29,473 nucleotides of DNA from Sperchopsis tessellata (lineage: Eukaryota; Arthropoda; Insecta; Coleoptera; Hydrophilidae): NCBI GenBank assembly GCA_033557685.1, contig JAWQRN010000444.1, forward strand, positions 1-29,473, written 5' to 3'. Each line of letters opens with the position of its first letter. The stretch's first letter is position 1. Positions 11,505-22,354 of the stretch are shown piece after piece. The notes beneath the pieces are model-generated. The model was given only the letters and a program-made list of their open reading frames with translations, did no database searches and was not told where the DNA came from. Made by a program: the position numbers and the translations under genes.

Positions 11505-11505
<1 letters not shown>
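11456..11505. repeat. Perfect 50-bp palindrome with (TA)n core
   Basis: The left 25 bases (AACTTTTAATTAACT then TATATATATA) are the exact reverse complement of the right 25. Symmetry breaks at the next base on each side. The arms outside the TA core (AACTTTTAATTAACT and its complement) are not simple repeat, so this is more than a TA microsatellite and could extrude a cruciform. Confidence 0.95.

Positions 11506-11541
<36 letters not shown>
11504..11541. repeat. (TA)n tract
   Basis: A nearly pure TA dinucleotide run with one interrupting T follows directly on the palindrome. Confidence 0.9.
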
Positions 11542-11703
11542 TAACTACTTAAAGTTTAATACTACTATTTAACAACTGATGAACATACTTAAATGTCGTA
11601 TAAAACTGTAAATTTATATTAAAAGTCAATAAAAGGCAAACACTGAAAGGTTTAACTGACATCTACTAAAATATAACAACAATTAACGTTAACAGGCAAG
11701 TGA

Positions 11704-11898
11704 ACAACAGATGATCAAACGGCCATTGTCATTGAGACGATAGTGTTTCCATGCAAAACATTTACTGCAGCATTACAACAAGTGTTGATAACTTACTTGA
11801 GGATAGGATCCATCAAACAAGGCTTGCATAAATTTATCGAATGTTTTGAATCCAGTAACGTTCCCCGTAAACCTGGAATATGGAAATGCATTCAATGA
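11704..11898 (+). pseudogene. N-terminal helix-turn-helix fragment of a Tc1/mariner-type transposase
   Basis: The frame is open from 11704 to a TGA at 11896-11898 and reads TDDQTAIVIETIVFPCKTFT, then GSIKQGLHKFIECFESSNVPRKPG. This fits the N-terminal domain of insect transposases of the same broad group as the 9.9 kb element ('TAFIVE..F......A....R.......P....I...V..F...GSV..K.PG'). The catalytic part is not found downstream; the frame at 11880-12185 does not resemble it. No inverted ends were found. The match is moderate and rests on about 60 residues. Confidence 0.45.
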
Positions 11899-12659
11899 TT
11901 CCCAAAAGCAGGGCTGTTACTTTGACAATAATACAATTGATATTTTACCATGGTGTTCGACGAGTGGCAATGCCATGCAAAAGAAAATGCCGATCAACGG
12001 GAACAGACAACCATGCAGATGACAGCACCTCTAGTATAATTCTGATTCACTACAAAGTATCTTGGCTAGGTTTAGCAAATATATTGAGCGAATATTTTCC
12101 AAGAGGTTCAACATTGGTATATGGAATGATAACATTCAATTTTCGTTTATTGCTCAAATATGTCATAGGTACAATGCATTTATAGTGGCAAGTTAATTGA
12201 TCCACATTTGCCAATGGACAAAATTATTTCACTATTTTTGGTACTATCAAATAAATTGTCTCTATAACATTCTTATGTAATATGAAAAAGTTTATACTTT
12301 TCTTAAAAGATACACTAGAATATGGTAGTTGTATGTTTGTTTTATTTCTAGCTTTACCTTGTCATATACAAGAAGGTACATACTTAATAATAATATCCTA
12401 TGGTTAACTAACCTAATTTGAATCAAATTATTGTTGAGAAAATATCATACAGTAATTCATCCAATCACATGGTTAATGTGTACCACTGTGTAAATGGAAT
12501 CCATGGTAATCCCTCCATTTATACCGATAAGTAGTTCCACAGACGGTACGTGAAAATGGCGCATCATAAATCATGCAAAATAGAAAATTTGCTTGAATAT
12601 ATATAAATTTAACTTTTATTGACATTACAAAACTTTATTGGATTACACAAGTATTAAAC
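11899..12659. other. Unassigned sequence between transposase fragments
   Basis: The 101-codon frame at 11880-12185 has a basic segment (MPCKRKCRSTGTD) but no recognisable domain and overlaps the fragment upstream in another frame. The rest is AT-rich. It may be further decayed transposon sequence. Confidence 0.45.
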
Positions 12660-12669
12660 ACAAAGCAAT

Positions 12670-13666
12670 TAATGTATGATATAATTGCCGTTTCGTTCCA
12701 GTATCTGCTGCCATATTCTGGACAGATTCATAATTCCGTGCTCAAAGAATTTCCTGTCATTATTGGCAAAAAAAATCTTCCAGATGAATTTATACATCCT
12801 TTTCAGAGTTAAGGGCCTTTCCATTTAATGAATGAAATAAAAGTTTCCAGTCAAGCTCTAGTAACTTTTGCCCCATCTGCAAAGAAGTGTACTATCTGGC
12901 ATTATCATGATGGAATATAATACCCTTACGATTAGCTAGTTCTGGACACTTCTATTAGATCATTGGGTTTAATTTGTTCAGCTAGTCACAGTACACATCT
13001 GAACTGATGGTCCTGTTTGTGGGAAGAAGCTCGTAAAAGACAACACCCTTCCAATCCCACTAAATTCCAAGCACAACCTTCTTCAGGTGAACTCCAACTT
13101 TGGAGGTTATTTTTAGTGGTTCGCCATGCTTCTACCATGATTTTTTGTACTCCAGTTTGACATAGACAATCTACATATCATCCCTCGTCACCATTCTCTT
13201 AAAAAATTAATCGTTTTCTAAACATTACCGTAATTAATTGCATATGGAAATCCTTTTAGTGAAGTTAGCCTCATTCAGTTGATGTAGAATCCAAACATCG
13301 AGCCTGCTGACGTAGCCAAGTTGATGCAGATGGTTTTCAGCATTCGATTTGGACAGGGGTTGGTATCGATTAACTTCTTCTCTTTGTTTAGTATTTCTTA
13401 GTTAACGGGTTGGAGCGAGATGCTTCTTAGACGGAAAAATTTCCCAATCGAAAAATTGAAAACCACTTCTGGCACATACGTTCCGTAACAGCATCCTCTC
13501 TGTATATAACACATCTTCTTGCAAGATTAAGCCCCTTCCTTGCTTTTTTTAAAATAAAAAAGCATGAGGTGTTGATAATGTTCGTATAGATTCTCCATTT
13601 ACAGGGTAATCCCAAACATAACCGATCTCGCCGCAATTTTGCATTCGAACTACATTGAAGTGTCAA
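12670..13666 (-). pseudogene. mariner transposase, decayed, third catalytic Asp region deleted
   Basis: In order along the minus strand, over several frames: the N-terminal helix-turn-helix segment YREDAVTERMCQKWFSIFR (13427-13666 frame), the linker LGYVSRLDVWILHQLNEANF, the first catalytic region MVTRDDM, then WDWKGVVFYELLP, RTISSDVYC, and ELANRKGIIFHHDNAR with the second catalytic Asp. The sequence then goes from KLLELDWKLLF straight to HSLNGKALNSEKDV, skipping the 'PPYSPDLAPSDYHLF' segment that normally holds the third Asp. Stops are scattered (for example GI*WDWKG). The usual length is about 345 residues. This can bind neither metal properly nor be translated whole. Confidence 0.85.
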
Positions 13667-13743
13667 GAGTCTAATGAGTGCGTACTTGCATGGGACAGAA
13701 TGAAATTAGCTACTTATTAGAGTGCTTGAAGTTTAGTGTGACA

Positions 13744-13773
13744 AAAACCAAATGGACTTTTTGGCGAACCTGA
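13744..13773 (-). repeat. 5' inverted end of the mariner copy
   Basis: Minus strand TCAGGTTCGCCAAAAAGTCC, then ATTTGGTTTT, directly inside TA. It matches mariner ends of the AGGTTGGCCAAAAAGT type with a few differences. Confidence 0.75.
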
Positions 13774-13775
13774 TA

Positions 13776-14724
13776 TATAAAGATTACTTAAAATTAAAAA
13801 AATATACAAAAAATAGATTTACTTAAATATCGGGTGAAAATACTGATGTAGCGACGTATAAACACGCATGAATAATAGCAATTATAATTTTGTCCCCATT
13901 AGTCGTATTATAGGTTATTTAATTAATGCAAGTGAAAAATAACCATACAAGGTGATTATGTTGATTCATAAATTCAAGCGGTAGGGAATTATTCACATAA
14001 ATTTCAGATAGTTGTTGTAACGTAGTGAACTTTGCATTTCTAGTAAACCTACCATGTATAAAAGAATATGTGTTATTGACTGCCGCATAATTGGAGGGAT
14101 TACTGTATGTATAAACTAAATATCCGCCTAGTTATTTTATTTCCTGCAAAAATTCTATTTCCAAACTGTATCGAATTACTACAGAAATCTTTTAGGCATT
14201 GTGTTTCATAAGCAAAAAAAACTCCAGTAATACAGTAACCTGCAAACTATTTTCCCTAAATGTTATTAACACATGTATCAATAATAGTTTCTTTTTTTTT
14301 GATTTTCTCAATTATCAATAATTATTGGAAAATTAATACTATAAATTTCGATACTTGACACATTGAGTATTTATAGGTTAAAACTAAGTTTATTCATATA
14401 AGATTGTCATAAGATCCACCAGCACAGCCCTTAATGTTTGTTATATTTGTGTAAAAAGGATTATATCTGCAGCTTCGAAAGAAGTGTTTTCATCAATACT
14501 TTAATCATTAATAGTGAACAATTCAGAACGAAATTTACCCTGATATTGTAGAAAAATAACTTTATAGTGCCCAGTCTATGAGGGTACAAAAACAAAAACA
14601 ACGGGCATATCTTAAATTTTCGGTATTGTTTGGTACTTGGTTATATTTACCTTTCATCTTGTTATAAAAAACAGTTCACATTAAGATAAATAGTTAAGGC
14701 ATCAATGAGCATATCATATAATAC
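13776..14724. other. AT-rich sequence, nothing seen
   Basis: No coding or repeat structure was recognised. Confidence 0.6.
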
Positions 14725-15400
14725 TCATAGTACAAAAATAATGGTATGGGATTGATATCTTCTAGTATTGCCATGTATAGTGGTGATGTTATTTGCTATT
14801 CCCTTTTGTTTGTTTTCATGAACATACAGAAAACATGTACGTATAAACAAATATAATAGACTAAGTATCCATGTTTCCAAGAACTTTCTATGTACTGTGT
14901 TGAGTGGAGCATTCTTGAAGATATACCCTACATAAGACGTCCACACAGTGTATGCCATTTGCTTGGTAATCTTCAGTCTCCAACAATTTATAATAATATT
15001 GTATCTACATGTGCATCTAAAATTGGCCAATCCTTCTAGTTCCGAGAAACTTAAATGGTGGTTGCTTTTGCATATTAACTAGTCACAAGGTTAGTATATT
15101 GGCCTGTTCACAATTTGATTTCAAACTATTTGTTAAATACTATCGACTATTCAGCCTGGTCCACAGCATTATTTATTTTTTTATTTGCTTCGTTCTTCTG
15201 GTTACTAATTGCATACAGAAATCGCCAGCATAGAAATATATGTTATTGGTTTCCACATGGCCACCATCATTCATATACAGAAGAAAAAGTATAGGTACCA
15301 AAATGGACCTGACAAGCCGGATGCTATTAGATGACATGGGACACCTCTTAGACCATAATGCTCAAGCTTCGATAGAAGTATCATCACAGTATGATGCTTA
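14725..15400 (-). pseudogene. CR1/Kiri-like LINE reverse transcriptase remnant with mutated catalytic box (YAGD)
   Basis: Reading the minus strand from about 15400: DTSIEA*ALWSKRCP resembles 'HEILL.KLEHYGIRGVP'; RSILVPILFLLYMND corresponds to 'QGSILGPLLFLLYIND'; FYAGDF replaces the catalytic YADDT; and the frame ending at 14725 gives VWTSYVGYIFKNAPLNTVHR and LETWILSLLYLFIRTCFLYV, then HENKQ and HGNTRRYQSH, the conserved C-terminal region of CR1-like elements ('L..L.LPSLYI.E...YV..N' and 'H.YNTR'). Frames change several times and stops are frequent. The upstream endonuclease and the ends are not seen. Family-level assignment is inference; the RT nature is well supported by five motifs in order. 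Confidence 0.78.
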
Positions 15401-16765
15401 AACTATCTTTTTACTAATAAAACACTGTTATTTATCAAGGACCTAGGATATTGTTGTTGAAAAACATATTGTTGATTATGTATTATTGATTTATTTTTTA
15501 TACAATATGTTAGCTCATTAACCATTATTAATATTTGTCTGAAGTTACCAGCCGAATTTATATTTCCATTTCAGCCAATTGGTCGAAATTTTAAAACTAT
15601 TCGAAAAGTCTGATTAGAAGTTTGATTTTGAATTATCTTCACATTACTTACTGATTATGTAATTTTCTGTTTGTTGATGAATCTTTTGGATATATGCAAA
15701 TTTATTAAATCACCTCTTACTATGAATACGTCAATTGCTAATATTAAATCAATGTCATTTTTCATACACATTTTAACCAAACCATAATAAGTATTAGTTA
15801 TATTCTATACAATACTTTTGATTTTTTTAAAAATACATAACTTAATGTATAGGTAGTACTGGTCGATTTGCAATGGAAGTGTTGAGTTTCTGTACATATT
15901 TATGGTGGAAAATGCTATTCGTACTTGCAAAGGTACCACAAATGCAACAGTCTACCTTAACCTCATTTTATGTTTGATCTTAAAACAAAATAATATGAAA
16001 TGTATGTAAGTGAGCACTTATTCATAAAATGTGTTTTATTTGATGAACACTATGTAATATTGGCATCACTATATTTGGAGCTAATATTATTTTATTACAT
16101 AAATGCATTTGTTTGTCTAAGAATCCATTAATCCAAAAAAAATATTAGGAGACATAACATTTCCATTGTTATAAGCACAAATGTCACTGAAGAGACTATA
16201 TATTTATTTATTCATTTCATGATAGGCATATAACGTTCATTATCTTACAAGACTTTTTCAAAGTTTTACAATGTTTCTTGCTTTTTCCAAAAATGTGTAA
16301 TTGCAGATTTTTCCCAGTTGCCATTATTTTGTTTTTTTCTCTGCAGATATTTTGAGTTTCCTTCTGTTAAGAACATAACCATTTGACAGTCAAATGATAT
16401 GTTTCAATTATTATGATTGATTTTATAACTCTCTTTATTAGTTGAAGTCACCTAGTAGAATATTTTTATTATTTGTGTAATATCAGCTATATACAAGTTT
16501 TACAATGTTTTATATTTAAATTATTTGGTTTATTGAGTGTACCAATATATTTTTTTACCTAACTAAATTTTAAAATTTCATATCTTTAACAAGAATCATG
16601 CCAAAAATAAACAAGTTTCAATCGTTTAGTTTGTAACTTTAATAATGTTTATTTCTGAGTAATATTAAATACAGCTTGGTAGAGTTGGATAGATCGTGAG
16701 CAATCCAGGTAAAATATCTGTGTCATTTGACTGATCTGAATGATACAGATCTCAATGTGAAAAAT
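15401..16765. other. AT-rich sequence, nothing seen
   Basis: No open frame over 60 codons and no recognised repeat. The upstream part of the LINE above may extend a little into it but is unreadable. Confidence 0.6.
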
Positions 16766-16769
16766 AGCT

Positions 16770-16915
16770 AGCTCACTATGGCCTGTCTGATAGAGCGTAG
16801 CGATTTAGTCACAGGTCGTTTCGCTATGACCCGGTTGTGGTGCAATTCACAATGATCATGTCTCCAATCGGAGCTAAGCCAGCTATTGCCTGGTCGCTTC
16901 GTGTTGATATGATTC
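16770..16915 (+). repeat. Possible tRNA-derived SINE
   Basis: A GC-richer island of about 140 bp has a box A-like start (TGGCCTGTCTGATAGAGCG compares with tRNA 'TGGC.CAGT.GGTAGAGCG') and, about 45 bases on, CCCGGTTGTGGTGCAATTC, which could be an interrupted box B. It ends in an A-rich stretch (TTCTAAAAAAATA). This is the general form of insect tRNA SINEs, but the promoter boxes are degraded. Confidence 0.38.
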
Positions 16916-17738
16916 TAAAAAAATATGAAATCTAGTAGCTTTGAAAAATTTTGTTATTTATGTAACATTTTTGCAGTTTAAAAAAACCATTTGAGGCTGT
17001 AAATACACATAAGTGCTATACTACAAATTGCAATTGAAATTTTTTCTATTACATAGTCCTGATAGTTAAATAATGGAACATTGTATTGTAACTATGAAAG
17101 TGATATAAACCTCAATAAGGTATACAATGTAAAGAAGCCAAGTTTTACTTATTTACCACTATATGATGATGAGTATCTAATACAAAGGTGGTAATCGAAT
17201 TTTTGCTTTCGGTGCAGTTTAACAGTTTATAGCAGTTCTCGTTCATCGGGCCGCTTAGGTCTTTCGCTCACTTTCAGTATTTTGGTCAACTGAACTGGGT
17301 CATTGGTCTGTACCATCTGTACAGTGCTCCATGTCAGTAAAACAAACCGTATTGCCCATCTCCACAGTTTGGTTAGACATTCATGAAATGCTAAATGCTA
17401 TCAGTTACGACCTTGCTGTTCGCCCTTTTGCGAATTACTCTATTAATATCATTACTTTAAAATAACATCATAACAACTGAAACTCGTGTCTATTTTTGTT
17501 TATAAAACTGCATTTTGATATGAATTCCATACTAAAAATATAGTTAATACTCAATTTCTTACACTTATATTAGATTTTCTTAAATTACAAGCATAAATAT
17601 TCATGTAAATAATAGTTTTGTTAGCCATATTTGAGTTGCGTGTAATCCCGCAGAAATGATAGTGTGCTACTGACAGGATAAACAAGATAAAATGACAACT
17701 TAATCGCGTAAAATATAAATTTGGAGAGAAGGAATGAC
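16916..17738 (-). other. Region downstream of the last visible cpo exon
   Basis: It would be 3' untranslated sequence if the CDS ends at 17739, or intron if the exon is spliced. A GC-richer patch at about 17220-17420 is unexplained. No close AATAAA on the minus strand was seen just downstream of the stop; the nearest I noticed is at about 16648-16653. Confidence 0.4.
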
Positions 17739-17952
17739 CTACTTCAGACTAGCACAGGCAAGTAAACCGACCTCTGCTGCCATTTTGCTTTTGGCGTATT
17801 CGATACGAATGGGGCCGCGGTCGGAGGACAGTAGGAAGGAGCCCTGCAGTGCAGCCATGACCTGTGCGGCGCAACGCACATCCTGGTACTCCATGAACGC
17901 CACCGGGGATCCACCCTTGTTGTGCATGCGTAGGCGGCAGAAGCCAGGGAAG
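17739..17952 (-). CDS. cpo: couch potato exon: second half of an RRM, possibly with the C-terminus
   Basis: After a TTGCACAG acceptor the exon's first base C completes a Ser codon begun in the exon at 23.5 kb and continues FPGFCRLRMHNKGGSPVAFM, then EYQDVRCAAQVMAALQGSFL, ending the domain with IRIEYAKSKM. This is the second half of an RRM: the RNP1 strand is GSPVAFMEY, the helix AAQVMAALQG, and the last strand IRIEYA. GC at third positions is high, a mark of real coding sequence here. Two endings are possible. A donor-like GAG|GTCGGT would end the exon at 17772 (phase 0); its C at +3 makes it weak. Otherwise the frame reads on through EVGLLACASLK to a TAG at 17739-17741, giving a short C-terminus. 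RRM proteins of this family bind RNA; couch potato acts in nervous system and diapause traits in flies (family knowledge). Confidence 0.85.
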
Positions 17953-18891
17953 CTGTGCAACAAGAACACCACAAGTGCGGCTCAGTGACGGGGCAACTAC
18001 TGCTACTTGAAAGGGAAGTGCGAGGGATACACATTCAGTCACAGAGTGAGAGCTTGTGTATTAGTGTGTGCATTAGATAGAGCAAAAACCCTCACCACAT
18101 TGTTAGTTAATAACATATATATAAGTGACATGCGGCACCAAATACAAAAAGGAGTAGGTGAAATAAAAACGGAGGTGCTCGCGTTTTTCGTAACCCGATT
18201 AATGATTTCAATTAGTACTTTTTAATCATGACTGAGTGTTGCAAATATGGATAACACACATGACTACAGTGCAAGGTATAGTGACAAAAAAATGCAGTCT
18301 AGATTTCGATAACACCTGTGTGAATTTTAGGCATGCCACCTAATTTTTTAGCAGCGCACTATTTCACAACTTTAAAAAATATGTATTTTAATAAATCTTA
18401 TATATTTGAATTGTCAATCTCAGAAAATTATATTGTAATATAAACCAATAAGGAGTATTCATTAATATTATCTACCTTTTATTAATATCTGTAAAAGTTC
18501 TGTGGCTGTTGAATCGAATTAATAAAAAATATAAAAATAAAATTCGATAGCGTGTAAGCTGCTAGTACATCAAGATAGCGAATGTTTAACCTATTGAAGC
18601 AAACTCTTTTGATGAATTTCTAAGAACATTGCTTTAATATGGTGTCTAATCTTGTTTATCAACTACCTACCTATGAATAAACGAGGGGTAATGTCAAAAG
18701 TTGTGGAGTCTGTAGGGATTTACTAGGCTTTATTCGTTGATAAAATCACAATATAATTAACTTCTTTAGAAAAATGGATAGAAAAGCATTGATGAGAAAA
18801 TGGCCAGTGTGTACAGATAAGATTCAACATTTATTTTCAAGAGGAATATTGATCTAAACTCTTTTGATGAGATAGGGAATATGATCAATCT

Positions 18892-19140
18892 GAGGGCACC
18901 CTTTGGAGGTCGGCACTGAAGGCATAGGAAAAAAAATATGAAAATTTTGTAATTATGCTAGATCGACATAGGAAGATATCTGTTATTGCCAATGACTTCA
19001 GTATATAGCAAACAAGTGTTCTGAAAATTTTGCATGACAATTAGGGCATGAGAAAAGATTCTCAGATTTCTTATACCTGAGCAAGAATGGTACATAAAAG
19101 AAATTTGTCAATGATATTTCGCTATGTTAAAGGGAAATAG
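18892..19140 (+). pseudogene. mariner-like transposase fossil, N-terminal linker region
   Basis: One frame, broken by four TAG, TGA or TAA codons, reads WRSALKA*EKKYENFVIMLD, then RHRKISVIANDFSI, then TSVLKILHDN*GMRK; the next frame adds RFLIPEQEWYIKEIC. This follows the second helix-turn-helix of mariner transposases ('R.T...IA..L.IS..SV..ILH..LGMRK.....VP..LT..Q...R'). The catalytic domain is not readable beyond about 19140. Too eroded for subfamily assignment. Confidence 0.6.
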
Positions 19141-20888
19141 AAATTCTTTTTATTATTATTTTTGTTGCTGTATGTCAATTGTTAAGTTCATAAGGTATAT
19201 AAAGATAAGCAGACTCTGGTTTCCGAAATTTGAGGCATAAATACCCATTAAAGCCTTAACAACTGGTTTTTAGTAAAAGACGTCATAAAGTATGTCAGGG
19301 AAAAGCATTTTGCTTCTATGGAATATGTGTGTAAGTGTAGAAGGTTATGTCGAGTTATTAATGTTATGTCTCATTTTTCATAGATAGGTAGATATCTTAA
19401 AGCAACCACGTTTTGTTTATTTAAAACAAATAGCATTAATTTGGTGAATATCTAAGAATTTATTGTGATTATTTTCAAGTATATTTTTATAAAGTAGTGA
19501 GTAATTTTTAATAATTCTTATATGAACAGAAATGAAAATAATTTAGACCTTTAAGTATAATGCTAAGAAATGACAGTAGCATTTATTTCATGTTCCACCA
19601 AAGGTTTTTTAAATAAAATACAGTTTGTATATAAAATTTTCTAGCTTGCATAAGTATGACACATGTAATAATCAGACGTTAAAAAATTAATATTTACAAT
19701 TATGTTATATTAAATATTTAAAAGGAAAACAGTTAATGATGAAGACGAAAAAAGAAGTGAATGTTTACATCTCTGACTAACTTTTGCATACTACGTACGT
19801 TTAATAGAATTTTATTAATATACTTGGTTCGCATAATTGTGTGAAAGAACTAAACATTCAAATAACTTTTTAGCGGCTACGGAAAACACGATTTAAGTTA
19901 GATAATGTTTTTATAGATAGATTAAATGTGAAAGGAAAGGTTATGATTGTGACTAAGAACAGCTTAAATTTAGTTTAGAAAAGAGTAAAACATCACGAGT
20001 ATAATGAAAAGAACATGCCAGGAAAGAAGATAGCTTATTTTAAAGAGTGGTATGAGGAAAGCTTGTAGCAAATGGTGCTCCCACCCATGGTCTAATAACT
20101 TATCCAAAATGTAAAGTTTCATGGCTATATAATCCAATATTCCGATATTGAGACATCTAATATTTTATACAGTTTTGTTACTTTTATTTACCTTGATAAT
20201 GTCCCCTCTTATAATGGTAGATAAAATGATAGCAAAAATAAATAGTGTTCGTACGTCTCTTCAAACATTTATAGGCAACTCATTCTCAATTCAATATTGG
20301 AAATGCCAAGTAACACCCTCCCAATAAGAAATGCTAACAGATAATATTGCAGGTTATATTAATTTGTAGGGCACCTACAGATCGTACTATTTAAGGTTTA
20401 TCTTTAGAAGGTGAAGATATTGAGATGTTTCAAAGCAATTTCTTTTATTGACAATGAAATATAAAATTATCTAAATAGAAATGGTATGGAACAGATATTT
20501 ATATTTATAAAACAGCATTGAAATTAAGTATGTGTTAAGTTTCAATCAGGCTTTAATTTAAATTTTTTTTGTCTAATCAAATAAACAAACCAAATAGTTT
20601 TCAATGAAAATTTATTTTGAACAAAATTCTGTGCAATAAGTTATTAAAGAGTTATAGTTCGTTAAATTTCATGGCAAAGTTAAGGATATGCAATGATCAG
20701 AAGTATTTTACTTATATCAGCCAGTTTTGCATATCAACTGTAGACAAGTAAATGAAAAGAAATGTAGAGCAAACAATGTATAAAAGTTATTAAACCTAAA
20801 AAATTCAGCATATTTGTGCAATACGCACCAACTATCGTAACCAGAAATTAAGCCTCCACACTTGTGAAGAAGTTGAAATTAAAGAATA

Positions 20889-22354
20889 TACAAGGCTCTA
20901 AGTCTTCCCCCAACTTCTAATTTTGGAAAACATTGAGTGACCGGGTAAAATTCAGATTGAATCTTATCAAATGAAATAGTTATTCATGAGTAAATGGTTT
21001 TTGGAAACTCAAAGATGATTAATTCAAAATATCAAAATTTTAGGGAGGTCTTATAGCACCTTAATTGAAAGAAATTTGAATTTCCTACAAATTCAAAATC
21101 TGTTCTCTCTTTATAAGCGTTTTCATGAATAGAGTTAAATAATAATAAGATGCAGTCAAGTAGAAGATTTTAATGAAACAAAAACATAGTTTGACAGGAA
21201 TTATTACACATTTTGTTGAAAATATCCACTTTATACCTCCAGGCAATATAAGAATCTTTTGGAAATCTCCTGGCACACATTGTGGAATGTTTCTGATTAT
21301 CCTCTGCCCAAAATCCAAAAGACTCTGGTTGAGTAATGAACAGGTTGGATTTGAGTAAACCCCACAAAATGAACTCGAAGGGTGTCAAATATGGTGAATG
21401 ATCAGGCCATCTAATTGGGTCTGGATGTCAAATTTTTTTTTCATTATACAAGCTTCCATGGCGATTCCTGACTTGTCCGAAATATTGTATAGGGCCACTG
21501 TGGCATTATTTTGTTTCGGTTATTCCAGGCTCGATGACATATTCAATATATCAAGGCATAAAAGTCCAAACAAGTTTGCCTAAATGAAACATGGTACCAG
21601 AATGTAAATTCTCAGGAATACCTGCATTATTATTTAATTTCTGTGGAAATTGTGTGAGGCTTTTCCTTTTCTAGTGTGATTTCTGATAACTCTAATTGAG
21701 GAAAAAATGAACATTCATTACTGATCAAGATGTCTGGAAATTTTTCAATCATGATATCACAGGACTTCATTTTCTGTCTGAATTGCCTTCCGACTATTTT
21801 CACTTTACATGGATTAAATATATTCTCCGAACAAACCGCCGACTTACATCTTGTAATAAAGTAACATGCGATTTTCAATTTTCACATCTTCATTTTGAAA
21901 TGAGCACTCTCAAATATTTCTTATTCATTGGACTTTCAAAATGTCTCTCATTGAAGATCCATATTCTGCCATATTATCAGACCTTTAACATTCAAAAAGA
22001 TGGCAACTGTGTCAATATTATCCTCACAACTCACATTAACAACTGCAAACTGTACAACTGGTTGTTGGAACATATATTTTTCACAAAAAAGGTTATAAAA
22101 AACAAAATAATGGTTTTATATACATTACAACATACATGAAATGATATATGCTTGATACTGATATATTATTCATAAACACGCTTATAACTTGAAAATGAAT
22201 AACTGGATTTTGATTTCTTAAAAATGATTGTGTAGGAATTTAAAATATCTTTTAAACATTTAAATTTAAAAATTTTTAATTGATAATTTGTCTTTATTTT
22301 GCCCAAACTCTTATACAATTTAAAAAAAGGTGTTGGTGGAGACTTTGTCCTGTA
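20889..22354 (-). mobile_element. Decayed Tc1/mariner-superfamily transposon in a cpo intron
   Basis: The transposase remnant inside is on the minus strand. Candidate imperfect inverted ends were found at the expected distance: at the left TACAAGGCTCTAAGTCTTCC (then CCCAAC), at the right, read on the minus strand, TACAGGACAAAGTCTCCACC (then AAC). They share the AAGTCT..CC.CCAAC pattern with small gaps, and TA lies at each outer edge. The resulting length of about 1.46 kb fits a full-length element of this group. The ends differ from those of the 9.9 kb copy, so it is another family. End calls are less sure than the transposase. Confidence 0.55.
21170..22000 (-). pseudogene. Transposase, DUF4817-type Tc1/mariner group, C-terminal and middle parts
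   Basis: The frame 21630-21878 carries FNPCKVKIVGRQFRQKMKSC, then EKFPDILISNECSFF and EKPHTISTEI: the segment before the catalytic core, with the first Asp replaced by Asn (ISNEC instead of SDE.) and the ENPH-like block. In another frame, before the ORF that starts at 21388, the sequence gives PIRWPDHSPYLTPFEFILWG, the region of the third acidic residue ('SPDLTPLDFFLWG' in relatives) with Asp changed to Tyr, then LLKSNLFITQPES. Two catalytic positions are therefore altered and the frame is broken. It is complementary to the 9.9 kb copy, which keeps the N-terminal half only. Confidence 0.78.

Larger units (their letters stand above)
12660..13775 (-). mobile_element. mariner-type transposon (cecropia/irritans-like), inactive
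   Basis: The minus strand reads as a mariner from its 5' end. Just inside a TA at 13774-13775 it starts TCAGGTTCGCCAAAAAGTCC, matching the typical mariner inverted end (AGGTTGGCCAAAAAGT). The transposase remnant follows and ends near 12670. I could not find the matching inverted repeat at the low-coordinate end, so that end is approximate and may be lost. Confidence 0.82.

Noticed and set aside
11880..12185. 101-codon frame as a gene
   Set aside because: No recognised domain; overlaps a transposase fragment and is probably transposon-derived or chance.
17734..18042. Overlapping frames on both strands over the 17.9 kb exon
   Set aside because: They are shadows of the GC-rich RRM exon; only the minus-strand frame of 17739-17972 carries RRM motifs.
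21783..22139. 118-codon plus-strand frame
   Set aside because: It lies antisense to the readable transposase remnant and has no domain of its own.
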